Assembly (NCBI GenBank): GCA_030386875.1
Contig: CM059571.1
Location: 24,174,355 to 24,238,354, forward strand
Reading direction: 5' to 3'
DNA: 64,000 nt
From: Morinoia aosen
Taxonomy: Eukaryota; Arthropoda; Malacostraca; Amphipoda; Talitridae
Shown: positions 9,800 to 21,313 of the stretch, one piece after another
Position numbering within the stretch: the stretch's first letter is position 1
How the letters are laid out: every line of letters starts with the position of its first letter
The notes under the pieces: model-generated
Databases searched by the model: none
What the model saw: only the letters and a program-made list of their open reading frames with translations
Told to the model about the DNA's origin: nothing
Position numbers and translations under genes: made by a program

Positions 9800-10858
9800 A
9801 GTATTTCCTCATCTTTATTTTGTTATTTTTTCTTCTCTGTGTTAATATTTAACATCCGTATGGAAAACATACTCTGAAATACATTTTGTGTGTACACCAA
9901 TATACAGGTTTATAAATGTGAGGATTGTGCAAAGTTTATAATGAATTAAATTTTGGCTAACGTTGTCTCGTTATTTCAAAATCATTCTCGAAGATGTTTT
10001 CAATCGATTTCGGCTGAGCTGGGGGGAGGGGTTAATTTAAGCATTTTCATTTAGTCTTTTATATTTTTTCGTGCGTTCAGTGCACACCAGCACTAAACTT
10101 TAAAATCGAAAAAAACTGTTAATTTCTGTTATCAAAATTATCACTTTGGACCATTGCTTAATCTACCTATATGTGCCAAATTTTGTAAATATTCTCCACT
10201 CAAATGTGATATCCGGCCACAATGTTACTCCATTTTATCCCATGTACACATGTCTGTATAATGCTGAAGAGTTGTGTTGTTTCTTGACTGTAACCTGAGT
10301 TTTCTTAAAATTTCTATGAAGTAACTAAAAACCAGTTCATTTTACGTTTTCCGAAGTCTTCTTTTCCTTTTAGTTATTTTTTTTCGAATAATTTCTTAGG
10401 ATTACAATGAGCTCAACTGTCATTATCGGTGTAATAGATGGTAGGTTGTTTCTATCCTCTTATTTTATATTTGTATTTTTTTCTTATATTTCATTCTCAA
10501 TAAGTACATATATTAATATGTGTGTGTACGTATATAGGTATATATATATCTACATAAATAGATATACATGTTTCTAATTCATTTCTTTACACAAAAACCA
10601 TCCGGTTAATAAATTTTATTGCACTAGCGAAATGATTCAAAAATAGATCTCCCACTTACACCAGAGGACGTCTCTGTGAATCGGATTAATGACAAATACA
10701 ATTAATGAAATTAATCGTAATTTGAGCGTATGAATCGTGGTAAAATTATCTTTCTGTCCGTATGTTGTACAAGCAAATTTTGATGTTGAGTATATGTTTG
10801 TTTGCGCATTTCTGCCAAAATTTTGTAGATATTTGTCAATCATGAGTGGTAACTGGCC
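9800..10858 (-). repeat. Right terminal inverted repeat
   Basis: Mirror of 1-1060. It ends in TGAGTGGTAACTGGCC, the complement of the window's first bases, and is followed by unrelated T/A-run satellite. A diverged relative of this arm in the same orientation lies at 14814-15590, so the family has more than one member here. Confidence 0.9.
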
Positions 10859-10999
10859 TAGTGATGCAAAAAAACGGTTTTATTTGATTGCGGTTTTTTT
10901 TGCAAAAAAAACGTGTTTTTTATGTGTTTTTTTTTGTTTTTTTTGGTTTTTTTTTGCACACCTAAATTTTGTTAAGCATATGTCTGGTTTTTTTTTTGG

Positions 11000-11970
11000 A
11001 CACCTGAAATATATTAATATCCATGTTTTTTAGTCATTTCATTGTTATAAAAACATCAAAAAGAAACCATACAGTAAAAGTGGTGGGCTGGTGGCAGATA
11101 ACCCACATTTACCTAGAGGCGCCTAAGAGGAACAGCAGGAGCCACAGAACTTATATTAATGGAGTCAAAATTCAGAGCTTACTATCTCTACTATGCCTGA
11201 TTTTATTTTTATGTGACCAAAAAAATCAGACTTTGCAGAGATAATAAGGGTAAATCTGAAGGATATGTCAGTTATCGATTTTGTAAATTTTGATGCCTAA
11301 CCTAAGCATAGTTAATTAGATCGAAATAAACAAGTTTTCTTCTATGCACTTTCCGTCTCAAATGAGTATTTTATTAGTTATAGCGGTAAATGACTTACCG
11401 CAACTCCTGTGTTTGAAGCGGCAAGTAATTCAAGGAGCACGTCGGACAGCAACACTGCAATGCGCACTCGCTTCCAGCGCGATCGTCATCAAAGACGAAA
11501 CCAAACCTACCGCTATACCTCGTTAAATACTCTTTTGACGAGAAAAGTGTATAGAAGAAAAGTTGTTTATTTCGATGTTTTTACCATGATTCAAGCAACA
11601 AAAAATTGAATCGATGAGTAGCTGTTAATTCGAGCGCATTCGTCATCAAAGACGAAACTAAACTTATCGCTATAAATCGTAAAATACTCATTTGAGACGG
11701 AAGGTGCGTAGAAGAAAACTTGTTTATTTTGATTCAATTAATTAGGTTCAGGCACCAAAAAGTGGAAAATCAATAACTGACAAATTCTTCAGATTTACCA
11801 TAATAAGCTCTGAATTTTGACTCCATCAATATAAGTTCTGTGGCTCCTGCTGTACCTCTTAGACTCTAGGTAATTGTGGGTTATCTGCCACCACTTTTAC
11901 TGTATGGTTTCTTTTTCATGTTTTCATTACAAAACAATGACTTGAAACCATAGATATTAATATATTTAAG
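11000..11970. repeat. Foldback element, arms of about 300-380 bp
   Basis: The arm at 11072-11180 (CAGTAAAAGTGGTGG ... AATTCAGAGCTTA) returns inverted at 11806-11908. The match continues inward to the CTCAAATGAGTATTTTA motif near 11355 and its inverse near 11680, and outward into the flanking satellite. The spacer holds two diverged copies of a CGTCATCAAAGACGAAAC motif. No transposase is visible. Confidence 0.75.
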
Positions 11971-12018
11971 GTGATCAAAAAAATATGCTTTTTTTAAAAA
12001 CATGTTTTTTTACAAAAA

Positions 12019-12709
12019 ATTCTGGGTCAATGTGAAGTTTAATGCAATCAGAAAATAATAATTAGCGATCCCAGGAATCACTAAAGGAACCCATTTAAGA
12101 ACGTTTTACACGAATGACATTCTGCTCGCTGATGCGTTATTTTCGAATAATTGAACTTTGAAGTTGGCCTTTGCGCCAAAGGAAGCGACCGCGTCAAACG
12201 GAATTTAATTAATACCGGAAGCTATTACAAACGTAAAGAGGTTGGGTTGTGAGGGGGAGGCACAGTTCTTCTAGTAAAAATTGTAAATAAAGCTTCTAAC
12301 TCACCCATTAGGGTGACGACCGCAATCTTGTTGACATCGGGTCCAAGATGGCGGAGCCCATGGTGGTCGCCATCTTAGACCCGATGTAAACAAGATTGCG
12401 GTCGTCACCCTAATGGGTGAGTTAGAAGCTTTATTTATAATTTTCATTGAAGAACTGTGCCTCCCCCTCACGACCCAACCTCTTTACGTTTGTAATAGGG
12501 GGTTAGCTTCCGTTTTTAATTAAATTACGCTCGCTTCCTTTGGCTCGGGAAGTCCAACTTCAAAGTTCAATGATTCAAAAATAAAGCATCGGCGAGCAGA
12601 ATTTCGTTCTTGTGAAAAGTTCTTGAATGGGTTCCTTTAGTGATTGTTTGGAATATAATTATTAATTTCCATGATCGCATTAAACTTCACATTGACCAAA
12701 TTCTGACTA
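12019..12709. repeat. Long near-perfect palindrome (foldback MITE-like)
   Basis: The left arm from TTCTGGGTCAATGTG to the centre near 12360 is mirrored to 12709. The central ~220 bp (TAACTCACCCATTAGGGTG ... CAAGATGGCGG) is almost perfect and the outer part is more diverged. There is virtually no spacer, so the element could extrude as a cruciform. It is GC-richer than the satellite it interrupts. Confidence 0.85.
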
Positions 12710-13929
12710 ATAAAAATGAATATTAATATATTCTCTAATGCCAAATATAACCATGCTGTTTTTTTTAAAAAGAATCATGACTAAAAAACAATATAATTTA
12801 TGTGACCTAAAAAGCCCCATGCAGTTTAAAAAAAAACATGTTTTTTTACTAAAAAATCATGACTGAAAAATCATGAATAATATATTTGAGACCAAAAAAA
12901 TGTTTTTGTACTAAAAAATCATGACTAAAAAAACATGAATATATTTATGAGACCTAAAAAACCCCATGCTGTTTTTTAAAAAATATGTTTTTTTACAAAC
13001 AAAGATGTATAAGAAAACCTGGATATGAATATTTTCTATGCGACCAAAAAACCATGCTGTTTTATTATATGTATTTTTCTTAAAAAATTGTGGCTTAAAT
13101 CATGGATATTAAAATATTTTATGTTACCGAAAAATCATTGTTTTTTTAACATGTTTTTTTTATTAAAAAGATAATGTTATTCATTTTTTGGTCACGAATT
13201 CTTTGTAAAAAAAACACCCCTCGGGGATACAATTATTGTATCTATGAGAACTAGCGCTCCCAGGGGGACAATGTAAGGGCCCAAGCTGAGAGGTAGGTAG
13301 GCCTTCTTTTTGTTGAAATGAAATGTTTTTGTGATGTTAAGGACCACCTTTATTTCGGTTCACTGCTGTCCGGTTTTTCAGCACCTACTACTGTCTTCTT
13401 CAACTTTGATCTTGTTTCATAATCTTCCTTCTTCTCTTTGGATTGCATTTGTTGCTGGGTAGGGAGGCTAAAACTAATGACTAATCCAATCTGTAAATAA
13501 AACATGGATATTAATTTATTTTATGTGACCACAAAACCATGTTTTCTGAAAAAAAGATTTTTTACAAAAAACATGAGTGTTATTATATTTTATCTGACCA
13601 AACAAAACATGACATTTTAAAAACCATGTTTTTTTCACCAAAAGTCATTAATATAATACCATGTTTTTTAGTCATGATTTTTTTTGGTTAAGAAAACATG
13701 ATTTAAAAAAAACAGCATGTTTTTTTTGGCACTTAAAATGTATTAATATCCTCATTTTATAATCATGAAATTTCTGTAAAAAAGATGTTTATTTTAAAAA
13801 ATACAGCATGGTTGTTTATGATAAAATAAAGTATATTAATATCCGTGTTTTTTAGTCATGACTTTTTTGTAACAAAAACATTCAAAAAACAGCATGGATT
13901 TTTTGGTCACATAAGATATTTTAATATCC

Positions 13930-14141
13930 ATTAGAACCATACCAGGTCTTAGAATAAAATATCCACTAAGAATCAGTAAGTCATTCAGTCAAATGTTTTT
14001 CAAAGGAACAGTGAAAATTCATTGTCCATTTCACCAAATTTTACAGAATGACTGAGGATGGAGCTGGTCTCCGAAAGGTTTCATGGAGTGAATAGATTCT
14101 ATGTAGATATTTTATTCTAAGACCTAGTACAGTTCTAATAA
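13930..14141. mobile_element. Small inverted-repeat element with hammerhead-like motif
   Basis: The ends ATTAGAACCATACCAGGTC and GACCTAGTACAGTTCTAAT are imperfect inverted repeats. The match continues inward through TTAGAATAAAATATC and its complement. The element sits inside the T/A-run satellite and contains the motif at 14052-14078. Confidence 0.6.
14052..14078 (+). ncRNA. Hammerhead-ribozyme-like core remnant
   Basis: CTGAGGATGGAG...CTCCGAAAGG has the CUGANGA and GAAA boxes around a GGAG/CUCC stem, the layout of minimal hammerheads associated with Penelope-like elements. A closely similar motif is at 44411-44437. The flanking stem III and cleavage site are not clear, so activity is doubtful. 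Confidence 0.35.
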
Positions 14142-14813
14142 ACATGATTTCACTATTAACAGCATTCTTTGTTTATAAGTTTCTAAAGACAATTCGATTA
14201 AAGAAAACTAACTTTCCTGATATTTACATCTGTGTTTTTTTAGACATGATTTTTTTTAAATGTTTATAAAAAACTTTTTTGGTCCAATAAAATATAATAG
14301 CCATGTTTTTTTAGTCAAGATTTTTCTGTTAAAAAACAATGTTTAAAAAAACAGCATTGGATTTTTAAGGTCACAAATATATTAATTTCCATGTTTTTTA
14401 GTCATAATTTTTGTATAAATAACATGTTTTTTAAAAAAAAAACAGCATGGTTTTGTAGTCACATCTCTATCAATAACCATAAGTAAAGATATGTTATTAT
14501 AACACACCATTTTGGGAGTTTAAGGTCATTCATATGTATTGTAAAATAAATGAAATATCAAAGCATGAAACCGCAGAAAATTAAAAAGTTCATAAAACCA
14601 TAGAAAACCATCAATTAAGAAGTATGCTGTTTTATTTTGTAATTTGACATGAAAACAAACAATGTAATGTGGTTCTTTTTCTTGCCGAGTTATTTTCAGA
14701 CAAGATATTAAAAAAAACCAAAATATCCACGTTTTTTTTGGCCACGGTTTTTTTTGTAAAAAAACGTGTTTTTTTTAAAAAAAAACGGCATGGTTTTTTT
14801 TGAGTCACATCTC

Positions 14814-15590
14814 TAAACTGGCCTACACTGTATCTCCATTTTATCCCATGTACCCATGTCCGCATGATGTTGCAGAGAATATAGAGAAGATATGATATAT
14901 GATATGATATATTGAAGATATATGTTTTTTTTTGTTGTTGTTCCTCAGCGGTAACTAGAGTTTTCTTAAAATTTCCTTTAGGAAATTAAAAAACCATTCC
15001 ATTTATACGTTTTTCGAAGTCCTTTTCTATTCCTTATCTTTCCTCAGGTTATTTCTTACGATTCATCAGAGCTCGGGCTGTCATTTTAAATATTGAAAGA
15101 GTAAGATTATTTTTCATGTCTATTAGCATTTTTCTTATGTTCGTTTTCAATACGTATATATATGAATATGTGTGTTGGTGTGTGCGTGAGTATGTACGTG
15201 TGCGCACGCAAACATAAATTTTTATGTATCAGTGTAAACATGCACACGTTTCGCACACATATATGCGCACATGTACATATATCGGTTTCTATTTCTACTT
15301 TTTGCATAAAAAGCAAAACCTCAAGACACATTACATTTTACCTAAAGCTCTGCGATCAGTTAACACTGCACCAAATTTCAGAAATAAACAAATTGATTGC
15401 GCTTGCTTTATGATTTATAAATCGATCTATCACGACCCCGAAGGGCATTTCTGTGAACAGAAGAAATTAAAAAGTATAAACAGACAAAGGAAATAAAGCA
15501 CTCGTGCAAAAATTATCTCTATATTTGTATGCCGAACAAGCCATGCATTTCAATTTTGAGTGTAAGTTTGTTTACGCATTCCTAGATGTG
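14814..15590. mobile_element. Diverged partial copy of the P-type right terminal repeat
   Basis: CTCCATTTTATCCCATGTAC, GAGTTTTCTTAAAATTTC, TTTTTCGAAGTC, TTATTTCTTACGATT and the final GTTTGTTTACGCATT follow, in the same order and orientation, the right repeat from about 10215 to 10815. Insertions and substitutions are frequent, so this is an older copy. An alternating pyrimidine-purine stretch (GTGTGTTGGTGTGTGCG) at 15168-15215 has expanded inside it. Confidence 0.7.
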
Positions 15591-15891
15591 CGTGCTGTGT
15601 TGCGCCATGTTCTTTACAAATTATTTCGAGACTATCTTTTTCTCAATACTTGATTGTCATTTACGGTGTTGTTTCAATCTAGTACGGTGTAGCGTTTTTT
15701 TTGTATTTTTCCTACTTCGATGATCTTATAAATAATTCGAAAAATACTAAAGAATTCTTCGAAACTGCCAAGTTCTTAGTTGAAATTATCGAAGTAGGAA
15801 AAAGGCAAGAAGCGCTGTACCGGAATCTCTTGGAATATAAAATATCCAAGAGATAATATTTCTCATTTCTCATTCAACTACCCTTGACAGA
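15591..15891. other. Unassigned AT-rich spacer
   Basis: It contains a short inverted repeat around TTTTTCCTACTTCGAT (15708-15723) and ATCGAAGTAGGAAAAAGG (15789-15806), which could be the ends of a decayed small element. Nothing else seen. Confidence 0.35.
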
Positions 15892-16325
15892 GTTAAACTA
15901 TTAGCACGACCCGTATGGTTTGTCTATTAGTACGCCTCGTATATTTTTTCTATTAATATGCCTCGTATGGTCTATCTATCTGTACACCTATGATAGTATT
16001 GTCTAATATTACATCTCGTATAGTTTGTCTATTATTATGCCTCGTACGGCTTACCTATTTGTACACCTCGTATGGTTTGTCAATTAGTATTCCTCGTATG
16101 GAACTTTGTTAGACTATTAGCACACCACGTGTGGTTTGTCTATTATAGTACGCCTCGTATATTATGTCTATTAATATGCCTCGTATGGTCTATCTATTTG
16201 TACACCTCTGATAGTTTATCTATTAGCACACCTCATATAGTTCGTCGATTATTATGCCTCGTATGGCTTATCTATTTTTACACCTCGGACGGTTTGTCAA
16301 TTAATACTCCTCGTATGGATCTTTT
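15892..16325. repeat. 26-bp satellite in two ~217-bp higher-order units
   Basis: The basic unit is about CCTCGTATGGTTTGTCTATT plus AGTACG, with boxes recurring every ~26 bp. The block 15892-16108 is repeated in the same variant order at 16109-16325. Each begins GTTA(A/G)ACTATTAGCAC and ends TCCTCGTATGGA. Eight variants per block make this a true higher-order repeat. Confidence 0.8.
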
Positions 16326-16550
16326 GTTTTAGGACGTCTTATATTAAGGAACTTTTAAAAGCCAATATGTTGGCATATGTATCTCATGTGACAACTTGGA
16401 AATAAACGGTTTTGTTTGAGAAAGTTCTCTCAATGGATCCTGAACTTGCGGGCAAGAATGAAGATTGCTTATAAACCTCCAGAAACTCTCTGTCAGTGTT
16501 TTTTCAGGAATCTGCACTTTCTGCTGTTTTATGTCTTGAATATCCCACCA

Positions 16551-16706
16551 TCAACGAGGAGTCATTGTCTTAGTGATATTCTTGTTGAACAAGTGTTTTG
16601 GGAAGATGTTTGAGCCCTTCAATTTATACAAATAAAGCGCGCTGATGAACTCCGGATTGTATTCAGCCAACCACTCTTCAATATCTGTCTCCTGTGAGAG
16701 CTTTGC
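16551..16706 (-). CDS. THAP-domain gene, terminal coding exon
   Basis: After a strong acceptor (ACTTATTTCAG) the minus strand encodes 51 residues in phase 0, AKLSQETDIEEWLAEYNPEF through KHLFNKNITKTMTPR, then TGA. Composition and codon use look coding, and the phase matches the end of exon 17814-17912. I do not recognise a domain in this tail. It belongs to the same minus-strand transcription unit as the exons up to 21425, inferred from phase and direction only. Confidence 0.6.
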   Translation of the reverse strand, partial: AKLSQETDIEEWLAEYNPEFISALYLYKLKGSNIFPKHLFNKNITKTMTPR

Positions 16707-17383
16707 CTGAAATAAGTCTTAACAATTATAGTCAGATGGGGTAAGACACGACCGCAGCCATCATGGGGTAAGAAAGTAAAGAAACGACTGGCCTATGGTA
16801 AGCATTCAAGCTGCACTGGAGCAAACTTGACGATGGAATCTGTTAGAGCATTTATTTCTTATCATTTTAGGGTTTGTTGCTATCCTGAACTGCAAAAAGT
16901 GATTTTTTGGGCAAAAAGTGATTTTTTGGGCAAAAAATTTTTGGCATGTCACTACATGTTGTAACATGTAACAGTGTGGTTGATTGACTTGGCTTGCGTT
17001 GCTAAGCACTCCAGCTCACACAATACACATGTTAAGTTGTTAACAGCATGCCTGTTAAGTGATGTGCAGCTGTCTTGCTTCAAGTTGCTTGTGGTGGTTA
17101 CTTATGATCTGCATGGTGCTACCCTCTCACATGACTTGCGTCTGTCTGCTGCTAAAACAACTCACTATGAATTGACAAGCACAGCAATTCTCTTTGCACA
17201 TCTTATATCTTTACAGACTGCAGAGCTATGTCCCTATGCATATGGTAATTGGTAAATGGTAATTATGATGGACAAACTTAATTCATATATTGTTCATATA
17301 TGTAATAATTCATATAATAATGTAATATAATGTTGGAAATAAAGTAATCAAATAACAATATTTACTCAAAAAGTGTATATATG

Positions 17384-17423
<40 letters not shown>

Positions 17424-17431
17424 TATGTATG

Positions 17432-17477
<46 letters not shown>

Positions 17478-17813
17478 GGAAAAGAGGCAACTGGAGCTGT
17501 GTGAATAACTCTTTTAAACAAAAACAGGTATTACAAAAAAAACAATAAAACCCCAAAAAACAATAAAAACCGCCCCAAAAAATCCCATGTGGGTTGTTTT
17601 TTTTTCAAAAAAACATGGTTTTTTCCATCCCTGAGCGAGAGGAATGGGAAAGTGGAGGAGAATGGCAAGGTGAGTTAGGGATAAAAGAGAGGGAAAGAGA
17701 AGGAAGAGAGATAGGAGAACGAGGAAAGTTAATGTGTGATTTTAATAAATGTTCTATATGAATATAAAGAATTTAAATGGCAATGAAGACAGTATAAAAC
17801 AAGCAACACTCAC
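16707..17813 (-). other. Putative intron with AT microsatellite and A/T-run repeat
   Basis: It contains a direct duplication of AAAAAGTGATTTTTTGGGC (16895-16932), an (AT)n tract at 17390-17475, and an A-run block at 17520-17625 that resembles the T/A-run satellite of 10859-14813. No coding seen. Confidence 0.5.
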
Positions 17814-17912
17814 TGTCCAGTTGAAGGAATCTTTTTCAACTTTCTCAGTTGAACCCAAATTTGAAGGAGTAGCAATTTGTTGAGTCTGTGATACACAAGT
17901 TGGGTTAGGGAC
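17814..17912 (-). CDS. THAP-domain gene, internal exon
   Basis: A 99-bp exon (33 codons, phase 0 at both ends) lies between the acceptor CATTTCAG and the donor ACA|GTGAGTG. It encodes a Ser/Thr/Gln-rich linker, VPNPTCVSQTQQIATPSNLG then STEKVEKDSFNWT. Splicing to 16551-16706 keeps the frame. The preceding identified exon ends in phase 1, so at least one small exon between 17913 and 18898 is missing from this model, or an alternative donor is used. Confidence 0.55.
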
Positions 17913-18898
17913 CTGAAATGAAACATACACACTCTATTAAATCACATGCACAGGAATAAATGTGTATTGCGAAATTCATTAGTTATGGAATCTACTTTGA
18001 AATGACATGAAATTAATAGAAAATCGAACAGAATCTTCATAGAATAATTTAATAACTAGAAACCAAGGGAGTAAAAAATCTATTTCTATAATTCAAAAAT
18101 AACAATAACCAGCTGTCCTAGGTATTTCTTGATTTTGATTAGACCTCTTTATTTCTTGAGCTGAGAATCAGCTAAATGACTGGTTATATGCAAGATCCTT
18201 TACACATAGATGTTTGGAACCTAAATTATAAGATAAAACCATACTTTAAGGCATATATATACACAGAGCATAAATACTTCACGAACACTAAACACGCCAG
18301 TAGGACCCTGGTGCCTGCTGAGCTTATGCAACAAAGAACTTTCTAAAACGTAATGCCCATGAAGAAGCTTACAGCGGTGTACTTTTATTTTAACAGGAAC
18401 AAAATGTAATAGAGAATATATAAGTAGAGCTGATAATTGGCATACCTCGTAAGTCTCATACGTTACACATTATGAGACCCAACAACCTTTTTTCCTCACA
18501 TCTTCTGTGATTCAATTATATTGTCACCTCCAGAATGCTAGAACACATCAACAATCATGATCACACAAACCACACAACAGTTGTTGGAAGGCTCAGCACA
18601 TGAAGAATAAATCATTATGAAAAACAAAGGTCCTGATTTTATGTTATGAACAAGTTTGAGCTACTATTAAGACAAGAAGCAATCCGAGCATAAAAAACTT
18701 TTTAAATGTAACACAATTGTTAGAATTGACCTTGGGCAGTCCTTATTCGAACTACAATCTTTTGAAACTACATTGAAAACATATACACTGCTGATCAAAA
18801 GTTTAAGACCACTTTAAAAATTTAAATAATAAAACAATTCGGATACATAAATACATACTCCTTCACTAAAGGCTCACTTATTAGGCAAGGTTAATTAC

Positions 18899-19294
18899 CA
18901 CTCTTGACACCAACAACCATCACTGGAGTGCTACTACTTACAGCATTGATGGAGGCCTTTGACAAAACTGTCGCAGGACTTGTGACTCTGGCTTTGACTT
19001 GGGTTGCCACAGAAGATCTGAGGGGGATTCTGATGGGAGTCCTCACGGGACTTCTAACTGAAATCTTTGTTGGGGTAATCACAGGGACTGCTCCTGAAGT
19101 GCTGGCTGGGAGTCTAGGGGTGCTGATTGGAAGCTGATTTGGGTTGTGGGGCAGGCTTCTGATAAGGTTCCTAACAGGCGTTCTTGTTGGGGCTCTGGGA
19201 GGTGTTCCGATTGTAGTCCTCATTTTTTTTAACGGAGACTCGTCAGAGGTTGATGGAGAAACTCTCTTTGCAGGGAACATGAGTTGAGCATTAG
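18899..19294 (-). CDS. THAP-domain gene, Thr/Pro/Arg-rich exon
   Basis: The exon runs from acceptor TTTCTTCCTCACAG to donor AGTG|GTAATT, 396 bp, phase 1 at both ends. The product is low-complexity, with TPxR/SPxR-type repeats (TPVRNLIRS, SVRSPVRTPIRIPLRSS) and a basic PLKKMR patch that could be a nuclear localisation signal. Phase joins exactly to the THAP exon at 21314-21425. Such proline/threonine linkers are common between a THAP zinc finger and downstream regions. The antisense frame is also open but is a shadow. Confidence 0.6.
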
Positions 19295-21313
19295 CTGTGA
19301 GGAAGAAAGAACCCATAGTTAGCTCTTTGCAGCAAAATCATTCTCCTTCTGTTAAAACCTGAGAGGTTGTCACAGGGTTGGCTAAAATCTCTTTTGCCCT
19401 AATTGAATATTTTTTGGCAAAATTAAAACCTAAATACCCCATTGTTCAGAATTAAAAAAAGTATGAACAACGAGTATATTTAAAAAACAATCAATGAGAA
19501 ATAAATGATATACACAACTCTTTCAATCAGGTTGGCCAAAATTTATTTCTTCAAAATCCAATTTCATTTAGAGGTTATCATGTTTTTCCAGTAATATTTA
19601 TTTATTCGAGTGTTTTTTATTTCATTCCAGTATTTTATTCGTTGGGAATTATTCCCATTTTTTCTTCCAGGACTGACAACTAATATTTAAATATTTGCAA
19701 TTTTATCATTTAATAGGAGTTGTAAGGAATCAGGGTAACAAATTTGAGCCTGAATACTTCAAGAACAAAACACATTCATCACTGTTACACAGTGCCTTCT
19801 AAGCATAGCTAACATGAAAACTTTTCAAAACATTGTAACCAATATGACAGTTGTATAAATATACTGCTACTTTAATACAAACATATATGAGTGCAGATAA
19901 TAAAAACAGAGCTAGAATATTTTTATCTTCTCATATCCCTTGCCTTTTATACTAAAAGAACCTTTAGGTAATTAGTCATCCTCACTTGTTGAGAAACTCA
20001 GTGATATTTTACAAAACATGGGAAAATGATGAAAAATGAACTAATACAATAATGTAAGCTCATATTGCATATTTATTATAACTTTTGTTGTTCAAGAAAT
20101 AACTGTTTTCAAAATTCATTTAGGGGTATTATTCTTCAGCTCATATATCACTGAACAAAATGCAAATTTGTGATTGAGTTGTAAATATTTGTCCACAGCA
20201 TATTTGAAGCCACAATAGCGTGTATTTACATGGTTATATTACTTTATTGGTTGCAAAAGTATGAGTTCAGATCTAGGATAAAGTTCAAAGGGGTATTTTC
20301 ATTTGTTAACTCTGTCTTGTGAGTTTTTAATACTGACCTTGTCCTTGATAAAAGCTCAAAAAAGTTTGCAGTTTTTGGACTATATTTTTTTGGGCACAAG
20401 TGTGACGTTTGGACAAAAACCCAAAGCTTTGACCAACTATAGCAATTGTGTGTTAGTTTATATATCTGACAAAGTCTCATCCTCCTTATTGAAAAATGAA
20501 CTTTGTTTCTATAAAATTAAACCTGAAATACAGCTAACAATGGGTTTACAATTCTTTATGTTATATTAGCACTTATGATTTTTACTTCAATGACCCTTGA
20601 TTTAAGAATCATAACTAGGTATAGGTATTTCTGAGGTCAATATCTACAAAATTGGTAGTTGCACAGCAAAGTAATAAATTCATGACTGTTTTCAAAAAAT
20701 AGCTAGATATTCAAGAACACATATTATCAGAAAAAAATGTTAAATCAAAGTATCAGCAAAATTTCAGGCAGAAGTACATTTATTATACAAATGTAAGTGC
20801 AAGGAAACAAAGGTTCACCAACAATGTTGGACTTTCTACACTAAAATTAAGAATCAAACTCAAGATCTTGAACTGTCCTTCTTCATTGATTAAGAAGTGT
20901 AATATTTGAGAACTGAAATTTCCAGAACTTATAATAGTAAAGTAGTGTACTCTTTCTAAATGGAATAAATTTTTATTTTCAATTGATAAGAACTGAAAAC
21001 CAACTACTTAACACTTTCGTGGTGACCAATACATTAGCACATACATTAAAAACTTTGGAGAGTATCAAAGAAATGCAAACTATAAATAAAAGTGTTATAA
21101 AAGTGCCACTCATTGGGAAATAAGCATGAAACTGTACTATGAAGTGACTGATATGTTATGAAAGCCAACAAATAATCCACAAAAATAAGTAAAACCCACC
21201 AAAATGTAGACGAATTTCAAAGTACAATAAATTAAAAATGAGAAGATTTTAGTATGACCATAACGGTAACAAACTTTCTTAGGTCAGGCTAATGTACCCA
21301 AATAAACACTTAC
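19295..21313 (-). other. Putative intron of the THAP gene
   Basis: AT-rich, with no repeat or ORF that I can support. Confidence 0.45.

Larger units (their letters stand above)
1..10858. mobile_element. P-superfamily DNA transposon carrying a non-LTR-type OTU-EN-RT gene set
   Basis: The first 1,060 bases return as a near-perfect reverse complement at 9800-10858, so the segment is one terminal-inverted-repeat unit of about 10.9 kb. Within it a P-like transposase lies on the minus strand (2142-3954) and a retroelement-type gene block on the plus strand (4622-9599); the two are transcribed away from each other. P-family transposons are normally 3-5 kb and carry only the transposase, so the cargo is unusual. 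The right end is GGCC followed by TAGTGATG. The left end coincides with the first base of the window, so a target-site duplication cannot be tested and the repeat could extend further left. A retroelement that simply jumped into a P element is the main alternative. Confidence 0.8.
10859..14813. repeat. Degenerate T/A-run satellite in both orientations
   Basis: A unit of roughly 90-120 bp recurs: TTAATATCCATG, a T run, AGTCATGA, T/A runs, ACAGCATGG, a T run and GGTCACATAAAATAT. From about 12700 to 13640 it reads in the complement sense (CATGCTG... ATCATGACTAAAAAACATG... TTTATGTGACC). From about 13660 to 14810 it reads in the other sense. The array therefore switches orientation near 13650 and is interrupted by the foldbacks listed separately. 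No coding potential. Confidence 0.7.

Noticed and set aside
15107..15496. Overlapping ORFs rich in Cys, His and Thr
   Set aside because: They come from the GTGTGTGCG-type simple repeat within the diverged terminal repeat.
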